The notes below the pieces were generated by a model, which did not search any database, had not been told where the DNA came from, and worked only from the letters and a program-made list of their open reading frames with translations. A DNA stretch of 64,000 nucleotides from Chimonanthus salicifolius (lineage: Eukaryota; Streptophyta; Magnoliopsida; Laurales; Calycanthaceae): positions 6,167,542 to 6,231,541 of the forward strand of contig CM023534.1 of the NCBI GenBank assembly GCA_013350335.1, read 5' to 3'. Position numbers and translations under genes: made by a program. Positions 51,610 through 64,000 of this stretch are shown one piece after another; the stretch's first letter is position 1, and each line of letters begins with the position of its first letter.

Positions 51610-51684
<75 letters not shown>

Positions 51685-54600
51685 TTCCCCTTTTTATGCA
51701 TGTGGTGGGGTCACATGAAGTTTGAGACCAATTATCAAAACAAACAAAACGGTCACTTTTTCAATTTTTTTTTTTTTTCTCAAATGGGTTTTGGTGGTCT
51801 TCTTTTCTAATACCAAGTTATTGGAGAAGGCGTTATTTACTAGGTTGCACAGGCTCTTACAAAATGTGTTAAGCACCCATATTGGACCCTTCATAGACTC
51901 TTCTAGTGCTATTAACACATTGTTTTTCAAGATAATAATAGTAGTATCACACCTTTTTCCTTTTGAAACTTGAATAAAATTTGATATGTTGATTAACAGA
52001 TTATTTGGAGAAAAACTAGTATACTATTTTCTGCTATCATTATTATATGTAAACTGATTTTAATATTTATGCGGAGTCCATGAATCTCATGTTTTAGGAC
52101 TGGCTGCGTCCAAAACTCACACCACAGTGGGATTTCGACAGACGTACCTATAACCATGCATCACGTGTTAATAGCATATCCAGCAGATTCAATGTCAGTT
52201 TTACCAGAGTTGATATTTTGTCATTGTCCAGCAACTTTTCATGAGTAATCTAGTTGCCTGCCTTGAATGTTGACAATGTGAATTGCAGAAATAGTAAAGG
52301 AACAGGATTCTGTTGGAATAGTAGCCCAGACATACATAAGCCCCTATCCAAGCCAACGTGCTGGGCACACTGTTAGGAACAACTTTTACTTGCTTTGAAG
52401 CCTTCCACGGATCCTGGCACGTCATTTCAGCTGGGCTCAGTGGATCATAGAGACTGTAACCAGGAGCACTTAGGGCATTGAGGCATGCTGCTTAATGGAA
52501 GGCGCTATCCAAGGCATCCTTATAGAGGAGATTGACTAAGGGTGCTCTTGGTGAATTGCATATGGCTGGGACAATGTCGACTATTGCCTTGTTCTCAGGT
52601 CTAGGGGTCTCCTTCTTGATGGTAGACATTACATGTGTAATTTTTTTTCTCTTTTGACAATGATACAAATGTAACTTTTATACTGAAAAATATCAATTCT
52701 TGTACTCTTTTTGTTCGTAGTATTATTCTTACCTCTCAAAAGAGAAGGAAAAAAAGGTCACCTCTCAAAAGAGAAGGAAAAAAAGATCACATTTACATGC
52801 CTGGACTACATTTATTTTCCTACCATTTTAGAAATATTGACTAACTTATTAAGAAGAGAAACCATAGAATAAACGTGTGTTAAAAAAAAAAAAAGACGAC
52901 AGAAAACAATGAACATAACAACAACAAATCTCTCTCTCTCTAGAATCTCTAAAAGGGAGAAACACGTATTTGTCTTAGATCTTCTTAAATGGATAAGAAA
53001 GGTAGCCCTACTAAGAAGCGCATGCGCGCGCGCGCGCACACACACACACACACACTCTTACTTGGGAAGCTGGCCATTTCTAACACTTCATTCATCTAAA
53101 ATATCAAATTAGCAGAAGATTTCATTTCCTCTGAGCAATTTCCTTTTCCTCTCTTCTCTTTTTTTTTTGATGAGAAGGTCTTCATCCTCTTTTTTTTTTG
53201 GAAGGTACTTCATCCTCTTATGGTCCAATTATATTAAAAACTATTTCTTTTCCTAGTAGCATTCAATTCAATTCCACTAGGTTTAGTTACTATTCTAAAG
53301 TTCCACTTTCAACTTAACTTCTTCCACCCCTAAAGGGCTACAGCGACTTCCTTACCTTTGGTTTGTGGGCTTCAACCATCTGGTGTAGAGGAGAGACAAG
53401 ATAATAGATGGTAGTTAGATGTAATAGCATGATCCCATACCTTCATCCACATGGAGTTCTTTAACCTGCCTCCGAGACTACCAGACTTCAACTTGAGTTG
53501 TGGATAATGGATATCATCAAAAAAATCTACCATTCTAGTTTTTCTGGGCCATGCCTTTTTATAGCAGTAATCTAAGCCTCTGTTGATGCCTCAAGAACCC
53601 AATACTCACATTTGGAAGGGAATTTCATCACATTAATGGAGCACTCATCCATAGAGGGTATGACAAGTCTTCAATATTAAATTAAATGAACGCATTAAGG
53701 ACAGTCTAAAGATAACTCCGATAGATGACAAATTGAGAGAAACTCTGTTTGAGATTGTTTGGTCATGTTAGTAGAAGACCAAGTACAACCCTAGTATGTA
53801 GACCGGAGAGGTTGTGGATTAAAGGCACTAGGAGAGGCTGACCTTTGAAAACATGGAGGAAATGGATAAAAAAAAAGACATGTTAGACTATGGAGTGACT
53901 AATGGTATGGTTTATGATAAAATTATTTGGAGAAGAACACATAAAGCCGACCCTAGATAAATGAGATTACTGGTTGTTGCTGCTGATGATGATGATGTTT
54001 GAGTACAGCTGACAACCTAGCTTCTTGCTGAAGACCAAATCTGTCTAACTTCCATGCTTGGCCAACCTGAAGTCCTCCCTCGTCACCTATCCTACCAACT
54101 AAAGCTCTTCTTCTGTCAGAGAATCCCCCCTACACTCAGACCAGGACTCTGACCTATCCTTCTTAAGTCTTAACTTATACACTCAGTTGCATAGGTACGG
54201 GCACGAGTGGCAATGTCTGAAATGGATACAAAGTGTCAAACATGGTGACCCCAAAAAATAGGCATGGGAAAACGTCACCATATTTAAAGAAAATGAAATC
54301 CAAGTTTATTTTAAATGAAAAGAAGGTAGAAAATAATATACTAGTTTACTGACAAATATATTGATATTTTTTTGAAAGGTACAAATATATTGATATTTTA
54401 ATTAGGTTTTTAGAGGGAAGAGGTGTTGTAATATTGTGATCATCTTAAAAGCAATGTTAAAGAACACTAAAGTAGTCCATGAACAATGGCACAAGTATCC
54501 ACACACGTGTCCATGCAACATAGGTTATACATCATTAGATCCCAAATGCATTTAATATAAGCTTTGCATGCAACGGGAGATGAAGATCTCACATCACCAA

Positions 54601-57600
54601 CCAAACTTTTCAAGAACTCGTATTTCAAGAGAAAGGGTAAGTGTTCCTCCCACTAGGATTTTATGAGAGAGAGAGCGAAGTTGAAAATTTATGTGGATAC
54701 ATAATGGTGTTTTAGGACATCAGTGCGACTCGGTCAGTCCAAAATTCTGACAAAATGACTGATACAGCTGACACATACTAGCCTGTATTGCTACAGTAGT
54801 GCCATGTCATACAACCATTCAACTCCCCTTCTTTTTCAATTTTTATACTCTTGCATCTTTTCCAGTGAGAAAGATTAGGGATAAGCTCTGATAAGCCATT
54901 TCTTCTTAGATTTAAGTAATAAGGATAAAAATTGAAGTGAACAAATGAAAGCAGAAAGACGGATGTTGGAGGAATTATACAAGTCCATTTATTTTCAAAA
55001 AAAATCTTGGTTTGTTTTATTTAACATAAATCGAAGTAATGGGCCACATTATGCAAGCATAAGGGTTTGTTTACATGATCTTACACGATTTGGTCTCTTT
55101 TTTTCCAGTCTAATGTTTTCTTCTTCAGTTTGCTTCATTTCTTTCGTTTATCTTAAACATGCCTTTTTTTCTTAATCTTAAACATGTTGACCCAAAGGTC
55201 ATGCCTTTTTTCTTAATCTTAAATATGTTGACCCAAAGGTCATGTTTCTATCACAAAATAATAAATTCAACCTGCCCACTTGTAGGACTTCAGAAAAAAA
55301 TGAATCAAGAGAAAAGAGTTAACCTGGCAAGCATGCAGTTTTGCTTCCATTCCATCAATGTAAGCTTCACATCGAGCAACCTGCTGTTCCTTCTCCCTTT
55401 TTTCTCCTTCAGTTTGCCCAACAGTTTGTGTTAATCGCCGAACTTCATCTTCAAGTGATTGCCGGACTTCCTCTCTAGTCATTTTCTCTGTAGCATAGCG
55501 TTTCAACTCTTCATCGAACCGTTTCCGTGCAGCTTCTGCATTCTTCAACCTTTCAGCAAGAGTATTTTTCTCCTTAACTACTCTCTGCACCATTCCAAGT
55601 GATGGCATTCAGTAAGTGAACAGATGAACCTACTGTTGATGGTAGGAGATTCATTGGTCAATCAAGTGACATGGATGACCAGATTTATTAATCTCTTATC
55701 TTCAGTTCACCTACTACTACCTTCAGTTATGCAGATAAAGAAAGCATGATGATGATCTTGATCACCATAACAGCAACTACTCCCATGTATATGGGCTCAG
55801 CTTTTTTGAGTTATACTCTTTGATGATGATGCAAATGATGCAATTAAGAGAGAAGTGATAATTTTAGGGCAACATTAGGGTGGTTTGAATTGCACTAGGG
55901 TTTAAAAAAATGTTTTTCAAGTGTGAGTCGATCAGCCTCAGAATCATGCTCAGCTCTTTGGAGCCTGTTCAATTCCTTCCTTCCACCTGCGTCCACATTT
56001 GTGTTGGAAAGCATATGAAGGCTCTTTGAACTCAGTGTTTTGAGAAGAGACAGATAGAAGGCACTGATACCGATATATTGGGGTCAAATCACTCTTCTCA
56101 AACTGGTACCTTTTGATCGGGGAATACACTTTTTATCAGCATTCAATTGTTCAATGATTCAAATGATAAAAGCTGGAAGCTGTTCAATTTTTCTTTCTTT
56201 TTTTCCCAAATGATTCAAAAAGGAAACATTATCTGCCAGATTGGGAGGGGGAGGTCTTAACAATAAAAAAAGAGCCTAAAAGATCTGAATAAGTGACAAT
56301 TGAGAAGACACCCTGTCTTCACATAAGCATGGTCTGAATGAATGAACAACACATCCAATATTCTGATAATTATCCATGAATTTTGGAATGCAATATAATT
56401 TCTTCTTTCAAGGAAAAGACAACCTAACGAAAAATGATTTAAGTTCAAAACACTAGAAGAAAAAGACTTAAAAAACCCTAAAGGGGTTGTGTGTTGTGCA
56501 GGAACCCGCCTCAGGAAGCGGGAGTCTTAAGTTCAAATCCCATCCCACCCCAAAAGGCCACTCCCCGTGGTTTTACCCAGTGTGTGTGGGTAGGGAGGCT
56601 TGCACACACCCCGAGGACTAGTTGGGTTCTCTAAAAGCCCTGGACACCTCGGTCATAAGAAAAAAATGACATAAAGGGACCTTCTACATTCCATAACAGG
56701 AATTCATGGCTATTTCACCCTATAATACTCCAATTAATAGCTTGAAACATATTACTTACCTTTAGTTCTTCACGTTTTCTAGACTTTAACTGTGAAAGCT
56801 GTGTCTCTGCATCATGAAGACGGTCCTGAAGGACTTTCTTTTCAGCAGAAAGCTTTGCAATTTCATCATCTCGTTCTGAACGAAGCCATTCAAGTTGATT
56901 CTCAACCTCTTGAATATGTTCAGAGAGCTCCTTCTTTTCACGAGAAAAACGGTCCAACTCAGACTTCATCTCAGACTGCAATTTTTCCTCGTAAATGTGA
57001 GAAATTTATGTTAGTGTTAGCATCTGCAATCACAAGTCAAAAGAAGGGGTCAAGTACCTTCAGACCGATGACAGTTGACTCTGATTCACTCAGCTTTTGT
57101 GACAATGTTGTTGTTTCTCTAGCAAAATTGGAAAGTTCAGCTTGTCTTTCCTCACGAATTCGAATATTTTCATCTTCGCTGGCACATAACTGATGCCACA
57201 GGGCTGCATGATCAACATTGGCAAGTTCAGCAACCTCCCGCATCATGTTCAACACAGGTCTTGCAATCCCTTCTTCCTCTTGGATGAGGAATACCAAGAT
57301 ATCTAAATCTAGATCCACTTCACGACAACTTTCCGTGGCACTGGTAGCACGGTCAACAAGTCCTTTCAACATCCTTCCACGATACCCATCATCAGCATAC
57401 ATTTTAAACAATATAGCAAACAACATCCTGACAAACTCCTGCACCTGAGAGTCCCTGGAAAGAGCCAGTGCTTCTGCAAGAGCAAGAACTGGAGCAAAAT
57501 CATCATATTGAACAGGCAATGCCTCCTTAGAGCTTCCCTCTACAAGAATCTCAATATTAAGAGAGTTATCCACGACAGAACTGGCGTTACTCTGCAACCT

Positions 57601-60600
57601 TAGATTGCGATGCCGTTCCAATACCAGGGCCACTGATTTTAATCCAAAGGCTCCTCGGGCAACAGCTCTCTCAAAAACCTGTGAAGCTTCTACAGCAAGG
57701 CTAGGTATAGACAGCATCTCTATCAGGACATAAATATCAGACATATGAGTCCCTGCAGAAACAACTTGCTCTTCCATCATATGTAAACCTTCACTAGTGA
57801 GCCCATTTTCACAGAATGGGAATGGCTGAAAAGGAATACTCATACAATCATTACCAAGCCCACAATCAGAATCAATATCTCTTAGCATAGCTTCAGCAAA
57901 ATCTGCCCAAGTATTTACAGTCTTGCTTAAAGTATCCAGCACACAAGGTGTCACTTCAGCACCTAAAACTTTCAACCTAGAACGGATAGCTCTGACCTAC
58001 AAACAGAATACTTCCTTGAGAAACAAAAACAGAATACTTCCTCAAGGTAATCCATTCAGAAGTAAATTTCAGTGTGTCAACTAAAAAAAGAAAAAAACAT
58101 GATGTGATGAAAGAAATCCAAAAACATACTGCTTGAGGAAGATGTTGGCACTGAGATGCTGCTTTGAAAACAAAACTCATTGCTGCTGCAAGTTGCTCAT
58201 CATTGGAATCTGTCAACAACTTGAAAGCTTGAAATAACACACGCTCCCACAAGTCAATGCCAAAGTCCAACTGACAAAGAGCACCAAGAACCTGAAGAAC
58301 AAAGAATTGTTTTCAACTATTCTTAGCATGCTTAAAAGGACCTAATCACAACTGTCTTAAATATTTTGACAGTAGTTGCTAATACACCCTGTTCTTCTTG
58401 GATCACAAATAAGAAGTTACACTAGGAGGGATTTTTTTTTTTTAATTTTCTGCTACCAAATCAACGTCAACAATCAAGGCTTATAATGATTTAGGGTGGA
58501 ACACCAGGTATGGTATCCCACTTAACATGAATTTCAATTGGTGGGCCTTTTTTAGTCAGGAAAAGGGGATTAAGCATCTACTTAAATATTGAAGTTGCTA
58601 ACTATGGAATACATCCAAACCCCCTTGTACATGCCAAGTTCCCAACCAAATACTTAGCATGAATAAGTCAATCAATATCAAGTTTCTGTATTGCCAATGA
58701 CATTAAGTCTATATTTTGATAACCCATCCACCAAGAGAACAGAAATACAAAGATCTGAAAAGAAAAGGGACAAGTACAGTGCTTACAGGTAGACAGAGGG
58801 CAGGTTCCGCATCTGGCTTTTGAAGGCGATCAAGAAGTGCACAAGCAGCAAGTGGATGCTCTGAGTAATCAACCAATTTTGGTACCAGAGCAACTAGGTC
58901 CGACTGAAGATGTCTTGGAGCTTTATCCAGTACAAGAGCAATCTTTTGTGCTGACTGAGGCCTTCGCCTTGGCTCAGGACAACCTTGTGGAACAGCTCCA
59001 TCCAGGGCTCTCAGTGAATTTACAATCAATCCCAACAGCTCCTCAGATTGCTCTGGCCACTTGTTCTAAAGATAGCAGTTCTGAAACTAGTTAATAGATG
59101 GAAAACAAGCATAAAATCATGAACTTGTGAGTAAAGAAATCTACCTTTGGGACCCGGATGAAATTATCATCCATAGAAAGGTCAGCAGCAGATGTCTCTG
59201 GAGGGGAAATAGGCTGTCCAGGAACAGCCTTTTCAGGTATCCCATATATATTGGCATCTGAGCTTTGTACTGCATGTGCATTGACATTTTCATCTACCCC
59301 ACTATCCAGTCTCTGGTTTATGGAATACTGCAGAGAATCTATTGCTCCATTCTGCATACCGGATTCTGTTGGGCTGGCAGCTCCATCACCATTAGGAGGA
59401 GGTTTCAAGCTAATATCAGAACAATCATCACTGGATCTTCCATCTGAAGGCTGGCAGCATTCAACCATTATATCCAAGAGCAAGTCGATGATTGCCTGCT
59501 GCAAGACTTTAACCCCCATCAACAAATTCATAAGACTGGGAGAACTTGCATCACTCCTACCAACCTCTTTCTTCCCACCACTAATGCCAGATAGCTTGGT
59601 TGGAAGAAGTAAGCGCTTCACTTTTGCAGGATCATCAAGATAAACACGAAGACCAGTAAGGAAACCAGCGATGGCACCAGCGTCCATTAGAAGCTTTTCT
59701 CTTAAAGTAACTTGAGGCTGTGAAGGGTTATCTCCATATGAGAGGTGAAAACCTGCCTGAGCAAGTAGACTTCGAAACATGTCTTCTTCATCTCCACTTA
59801 TTCCTTCACTGTCTTCAGAATCCATGAGTTCATCAGGATCTGTTGATAATGCATCTTGATCATCATCTGAAGCCAAAACCTGACACCAAAAATCGAAGTC
59901 TTAAGCATGCGCTCATAGATAGAGACATACACAAGGTGAACAGATGAACATCCTTTCCATGGTGTGATTAGAAAATGGGTTTGTGCTAAGGAGTTGGAAG
60001 ATTCATATTAACAATTTCTGTTTTGAGGTTTATATATATACATAATAGTTGTTATAATTGAAAAGGGTTGATAATGGAAAAGAATTGAGACTGATTAATT
60101 GTATATCAATTTGATTTTCTTATGCTATTAAGGAAACAAAATTGGAGATTCCCAGTCAACAGTTAATGATTCCAATTTTCCCTGAATTTTGGATTCTTTG
60201 GCTGGAAATCCACTTATCTCTTTTTCTACACAACTAAAGCAGCAATTTCAAATCAAGGAAAGTAGACATCACCAACAACAAATTTGATAAAATCTGAAGA
60301 ATAGGGTTGATGGTGGTATTTTTCTCACTGCTGTTGATGTAGGACATGGCACATACGGACCCCAAATCTATTTTTTTATTTTGCAAATTTATTACAATTG
60401 TTAATTTAGTTTTCCTTTTCAGTCGGTGTCCTAGTTCACCTCAGACACCTCGAGTCACTGTTGTAGTGCATCCGGGATTCCATTCCCAAATAGGTTTCTA
60501 GTTTAGTTTGATAAATACGCATATACCTACGGGAGAGGACAAACTCTCGGACAAGAAATGATAATATCCAGTTTTCTTATCAACCTCTTAATTTATCTTC

Positions 60601-63600
60601 TCCCCTCTGCCCGAGTGCAGATAGGATTCTCAGGCCTCTCCACGACTCGGCGAAGTCGTGGCCTTCATTGGTGGTGAGCCCATCTCTCCAGAAGCCAAAG
60701 CCTGGGCATAATCCCAGGCAGCAATCTGCCTCTGCTGCAGACGGCTTCCAGCCCAATCCCCTGCTGTGTGCATCGCCTGCAGTAAGGAACCCTGTCAGCT
60801 TACTCCATCTTCTTCCTTCCCTTCACCTGCAAACTCCCCTTTTCCCTCCAAACGCCATAACCTTCTCAGCCGCGCCTATGTTCGTCCACCCCTTTGCAGC
60901 ACCCATTACTGTCGTTCAACCTCATAGCAAACCCACACTTCCATCGCCTTGTGCCCAGCAGTACCTCTGTCTCTCAAATCCCTTCTCATTCCACCTTTAT
61001 TCCCAGGCAACTCCATCCATACCCACCTCCTTTATTTCACATTAAGGAAAACCCATTCCAATTCCACCAACCCATAAAACCCACTAAGCTTTCCTCAATT
61101 CCCAGCCACTTCAAACCCTTGTTTAAATCGTGGATCCCATCTTGTTTGACCACTGTTTGACCCCGTTTGACCTGAGTTTGACAGAATCCCCTTTAGCCCG
61201 GTAAACTCCGCTGCGTCAGTTGTTATTGGTGGTGAGTTTATAATATGAAACCAACATGCTGAAGTGGGTACTCCATAACTGGTGAGATTGGTGACGAGTT
61301 CATAAAATGAAACCAACATGTCTGAGATGGAGAGTACACATCTATGCATAGATGCAATGGATCAGCTTAGTCCAATGCTAGAAATATGTATACGCATTAA
61401 TGCACTTGACTTTCACAAAAACAGTAATTTATTTATTTTTGAAGAGCACAACAGCAAATTCATTCAAGACAAGAAACAATGTTTCAAAACATACATTGAA
61501 CTTCCCCAGTACATACTATCTTTGATTAAATAATCCACACTCGACGTGTTAGCTGATCAAGCTGACCAGGTGTGGCACCATAAAAATTTTCTTGGGGAGG
61601 CATCAAACAAATAGCAGTTTCTTGTTGAGTTGGGCGGGAGGGGGGTTTGCCAATGTACAAATGTATATACTGAAGAAGCTTTCCTATAAAATGTTCCTTC
61701 CATATGAGGGTTTTCTGCAAAATTAAAAAGGTGTGACAGCATTAATAGCGGAGTGACTGACCACCACTAATATTTCTTGAGTTGCTCAGAAGAAATGTCC
61801 TCTGATACATTAGAAAATTGACTACAAAACATAAAACAATCAAGGACACAAAGATAATGAATTGTTGAGGACTCTCTCTCTCTAGGACTCTCTCTCTCTC
61901 TCAAACTCACAACCTTTTGATTGGAACAATGAACACTTAACGATTGTTCTACACGCTCTGGTCCTAGAGTTGCAACTGGAAGAAAGGCATCAGGTGACCA
62001 AAGGCTACATGATTAAGTCCCAATGGGCCAATACCCAAAGGAAGAGTTGAAAGGGACTTTCTGGTTTAACTTAAAATAACTGGATTTTATTCTTCCTAGG
62101 TAGCTGATCATATTGATAAGTATATACATGAGCAAATGGAAGAAATAGACATTGTAAAACCTAACTAGAAACAGATCATTTCTTCCCTTTTGGTAGGTAG
62201 TCTAGGCAACAATCTTAGAAAACTTACAAGCGAATCAGAATTCACCACAAGTAAAACATAAGAACACCAAATGAACAGCCACCTATCACAACAAATACAG
62301 GAGCAACATACAGTTGTGACAATGAAGAACTGGATATTAGAAAATGAAGCACCCAAACTCACCTCTAGGTCTGAAAACTCAAACCAAGGGCAGCAATCAA
62401 TGATTTCACAAACAAATACAACGGTGTCACGTACAAGAAAACCTGCATCTGCCTCCAGCATATCAGACACCTTCATAAATTGGAGAACAGAATTATTCCA
62501 TGTTTTTGTACAGATTGAAGATTCTTTCCACACAGTTCTTGCAGGATGCTTTTGATTAACAATGGCAATCCTATATCTAACCCAAAAATTCTTATCGGAA
62601 TCACTTCCAACAGATTGATCATTTTCGAGATAAATGCATATGGTGTCAAAGGACTCGTACACACCTGCATTACAATTTGACAACACGATTGAAATGAGAA
62701 TAATATCAGAAAAGTGTAAAAGAGATTACTAACATGTAACAAGAGATTTTTTCACCCACCTATCCGCAATTCACATCCACTGGCTTGAAAGAATTTGCTA
62801 AAGATCTTCCGCGTTTCCATTATTTCCTTGAAGGACAAGAAGTTCTCCACCTTCCAAGTAAATGAACATCTTTTGCCAACATTATCAATTTGAGAACCTG
62901 GATCATTAGAATCCAGTTCCTGCTCAGTATAGTCTTGCATTATTGATGTCTCCTTTAGAATAAGAACCTCTGCAGAGAATACAACGGTGTCCTGAATGAG
63001 GAACCCAGAATCCTGATCAAAGAGACTGGTGAGAGTTACAAACTCACGCCAGCCCCAATCTTTTGCTGCTTTAGAGTAGCGATTCTGTGACTCCTTTGTA
63101 ACTGACCTCTCCTCTGACTTTTGATTCACCACTGACAACCGATGGCTCACAAAACAGCTCCAATCACTGGTGGTGTTACGAGAATCCGTAACCTCAAGAA
63201 ACACTGAAAGGTGGCATGGTGGTTGAGACTGCCCTGATTGCAGAAACCAAGGCCTTGCATGAATAGTTGTTTTCCATACATGAGTTTCAGGCTTTCAGCA
63301 AATGTGAGAGAACAAATAGGTGAAGCATATCTATGACTTCATTAACCAAATCATGCAATTACAGAAGTGTTATTGTCAGACGAAGTGAGGAATGTCTGAA
63401 GCTTGATGTATGGGTGTGTCATGACATGGAATACTTTGGACCAAGCAGTAAATGTAGTGCTCTCACTGAAAGTAGTATTCTATAAATCTCTTTAAGAATT
63501 ATCATGAATAGACAAGCAAGGATGTTTTTCAATGTACATGAACATTGACCATATGGCAATGCAGGAAATCAAATATTGAGTGAGCTTCACACACACAAAA

Positions 63601-64000
63601 CCAACGTAATGCATGCAGTTCTAGGATGGCTTGTGACAAATAAAATTAGATGTTCTGAAGAGAAATAAACCATGCCCCAAATGTGCTTCAAACCTAAACA
63701 TTGTCATTTTGCATTAATCAGTATAAATTTTGCATTTAGACACCCAAATGTACCAAAACAACACCAGATAAGCTATTTTCACCACTGATGAAAACCTTAG
63801 ACGAAAGGAAAATTTGCAAAACAATTAAATGCTGTGAAATCTGCAGCACCAAAATCTTGATATCCTAATGAGCAAGTTCTAGACAGTGACAACATTCAAA
63901 TGATAATTAGATCACAACAAAGACAAGATTTGTCAGTGCTTACCTCGAGGATAGACAATCAGACGACAATCCCGATTCCCAATTTGAAACCTCCTACTTT
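51005..64000 (-). CDS. long MATH (TRAF-like) domain protein, 5' partial
   Basis: Exons, from the 5' side: 64000-63944 (continuing off the edge), 63233-62760, 62664-62363, 59879-59145, 59065-58787, 58291-58130, 57996-57058, 56975-56760, 55584-55324 and 51343-51005. All junctions are GT-AG with matching phase, giving about 1,253 visible residues and a TAA stop at 51005-51007. The first exons encode the end of one MATH domain (RDCRLIVYPR...DWGWREFVTL) and a complete second (FTWKVENFLSFKEI...VFVCEIIDCCPWFEF). An acidic linker follows (DELMDSEDSEGISGDEEDMF), then a long helical region, then a charged coiled coil (KSRKREELKRVVKEKN, ARCEAYIDGMEAKLHACQ) and a conserved tail (GAGLEALSMKELETLSRIHE). 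It matches my recollection of a large Arabidopsis TRAF-like family protein. A scaffold role is inferred from the MATH and coiled-coil domains. Confidence 0.93.
51617..51680. repeat. (CT)n microsatellite, about 32 units
   Basis: A perfect CT run preceded by C/T-rich sequence lies in the last intron of the MATH gene. On the coding (minus) strand it is (GA)n. Confidence 0.97.
52731..52787. repeat. 29-bp tandem duplication
   Basis: ACCTCTCAAAAGAGAAGGAA plus an A run occurs at 52731-52758 and 52760-52787. Confidence 0.9.
53018..53055. repeat. (GC)n/(AC)n alternating tract, Z-DNA prone
   Basis: Thirty-eight bases alternate purine and pyrimidine without break: GCGCATGCGCGCGCGCGCGC followed by (AC)n. 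Such a composition can adopt Z-DNA. It lies in the last intron of the MATH gene. Confidence 0.9.
53192..53207 (-). mobile_element. 16-bp micro-insertion (antisense) with 12-bp duplication
   Basis: TTTTTTTTGGAAGGTA lies between CTTCATCCTCTT at 53180-53191 and 53208-53219. Confidence 0.55.
53660..53995 (+). mobile_element. RTE-clade LINE, 3' terminal remnant
   Basis: Frames give the decayed C-terminus of plant RTE LINEs: ITPIDDKLRETLFEIVW, RH-ERLTFENMEEMDKKKDML and MVYDKIIWRRTHKADPR followed by a stop. It ends in a (TTG/CTG/ATG) simple-repeat tail at about 53972-53999, which is usual for RTE elements. Confidence 0.65.
54371..54380 (-). mobile_element. 10-bp micro-insertion (antisense) with 19-bp duplication
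   Basis: TTTGAAAGGT separates two perfect copies of ACAAATATATTGATATTTT (54352-54370 and 54381-54399). Confidence 0.55.
55158..55240. repeat. 41/42-bp tandem duplication
   Basis: CATGCCTTTTTTTCTTAATC onward occurs at 55158-55199 and 55200-55240 with one base lost and one substitution. Confidence 0.92.
55747..55812 (-). mobile_element. possible antisense RTE LINE tail
   Basis: The sequence CAGCAACTACTCCCATGTAT...GGGCTCAGCTTTT resembles, in reverse, the 3' end of the RTE remnant at 53660-53995, and a (GAT)n tract lies at its left. It is short and diverged. Confidence 0.35.
56482..56668 (+). mobile_element. Au-like tRNA-derived SINE
   Basis: It shows a box A-like GGTTGTGTGTTGTGCAGG, a box B-like GTCTTAAGTTCAAATCCCA, a central GGTTTTACCCAGTGTGTGTG, and a 3' end GAGGACTAGTTGGG...GGACACCTCGGTCATAAG with an A tail. 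This pattern matches Au SINEs as I recall them. No convincing target duplication was found. It lies in an intron of the MATH gene, opposite to its transcription. Confidence 0.6.
59880..62362 (-). other. 2.5-kb MATH gene intron with C/T-rich insert
   Basis: The intron separates exons 62664-62363 and 59879-59145. Positions about 60,600-61,180 are C-rich and unlike the AT-rich surroundings, with an open frame of 125 codons that has no recognisable family. A diverged direct repeat (ATGAAACCAACATG) lies at 61237-61250 and 61305-61318, and (CT)n runs lie near 61868-61905. Confidence 0.55.
61526..61721 (-). other. possible orphan exon or retrocopied fragment
   Basis: On the minus strand a good acceptor (TTTTTAATTTTGCAG, ending at 61719) is followed by an open frame ending PPQENFYGATPGQLDQLTRR and a stop at 61526. 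The composition looks protein-like, but a second frame over the same bases is also open, and I do not recognise either. It is not part of the MATH reading frame. Confidence 0.25.

Noticed and set aside
59158..59643. 161-codon plus-strand frame over the MATH acidic-linker exon
   Set aside because: The minus-strand frame matches the MATH family and splices correctly, so this is a shadow.

Overview
This is nuclear DNA from a flowering plant. The genes are split by GT-AG introns of up to about 9.7 kb, the intergenic DNA is AT-rich, and plant L1 and RTE LINEs, tRNA-derived SINEs, solo LTRs and a hAT element are packed into introns and spacers. The proteins are plant housekeeping and cell-wall families. 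I cannot name the species. Nothing bacterial, organellar or viral is visible, and there is no CRISPR array.

Layout. (1) 1-25,262, plus strand: the 3' ten exons of a GYP7/TBC1D15-type Rab GTPase-activating protein; its start lies off the left edge. Its introns hold a 2.5-kb solo LTR (1546-4037) and a nest in which an L1 LINE (6319-12725) sits inside an older RTE LINE and itself carries an antisense LINE fragment. One exon (15551-15648) is one base short and shifts the frame. (2) 25,263-36,800: gene-poor, AT-rich DNA with SINE copies. (3) 36,900-38,078, plus: a hybrid proline-rich cell-wall protein with about 21 copies of an 11-residue repeat and an eight-cysteine domain. (4) 38,079-42,600: gene-poor, with a 234-bp solo TRIM-like LTR bounded by a perfect 5-bp duplication. 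(5) 42,750-48,129, plus: a complete seven-exon gene for a mitochondrial NAD-dependent isocitrate dehydrogenase catalytic subunit, with a 663-bp hAT element in intron 1 and a tandemly duplicated exon 3 boundary. (6) 48,130-51,004: spacer with a long hairpin-forming inverted repeat. (7) 51,005-64,000+, minus: ten 3' exons of a long MATH (TRAF-like) domain protein with a C-terminal coiled coil; its start lies off the right edge.

The genes act in unrelated processes (membrane traffic, cell wall, TCA cycle, a MATH-domain scaffold), and I see no cluster or pathway logic. The isocitrate dehydrogenase and MATH genes are convergent.

The most unusual signal is a recurring class of tiny insertions. At least eight places carry only 10-26 bases ending in A (or starting with T in antisense), each flanked by an 11-19 bp direct repeat. 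They look like LINE/SINE insertions truncated to almost nothing. I found no convincing new multi-gene system.
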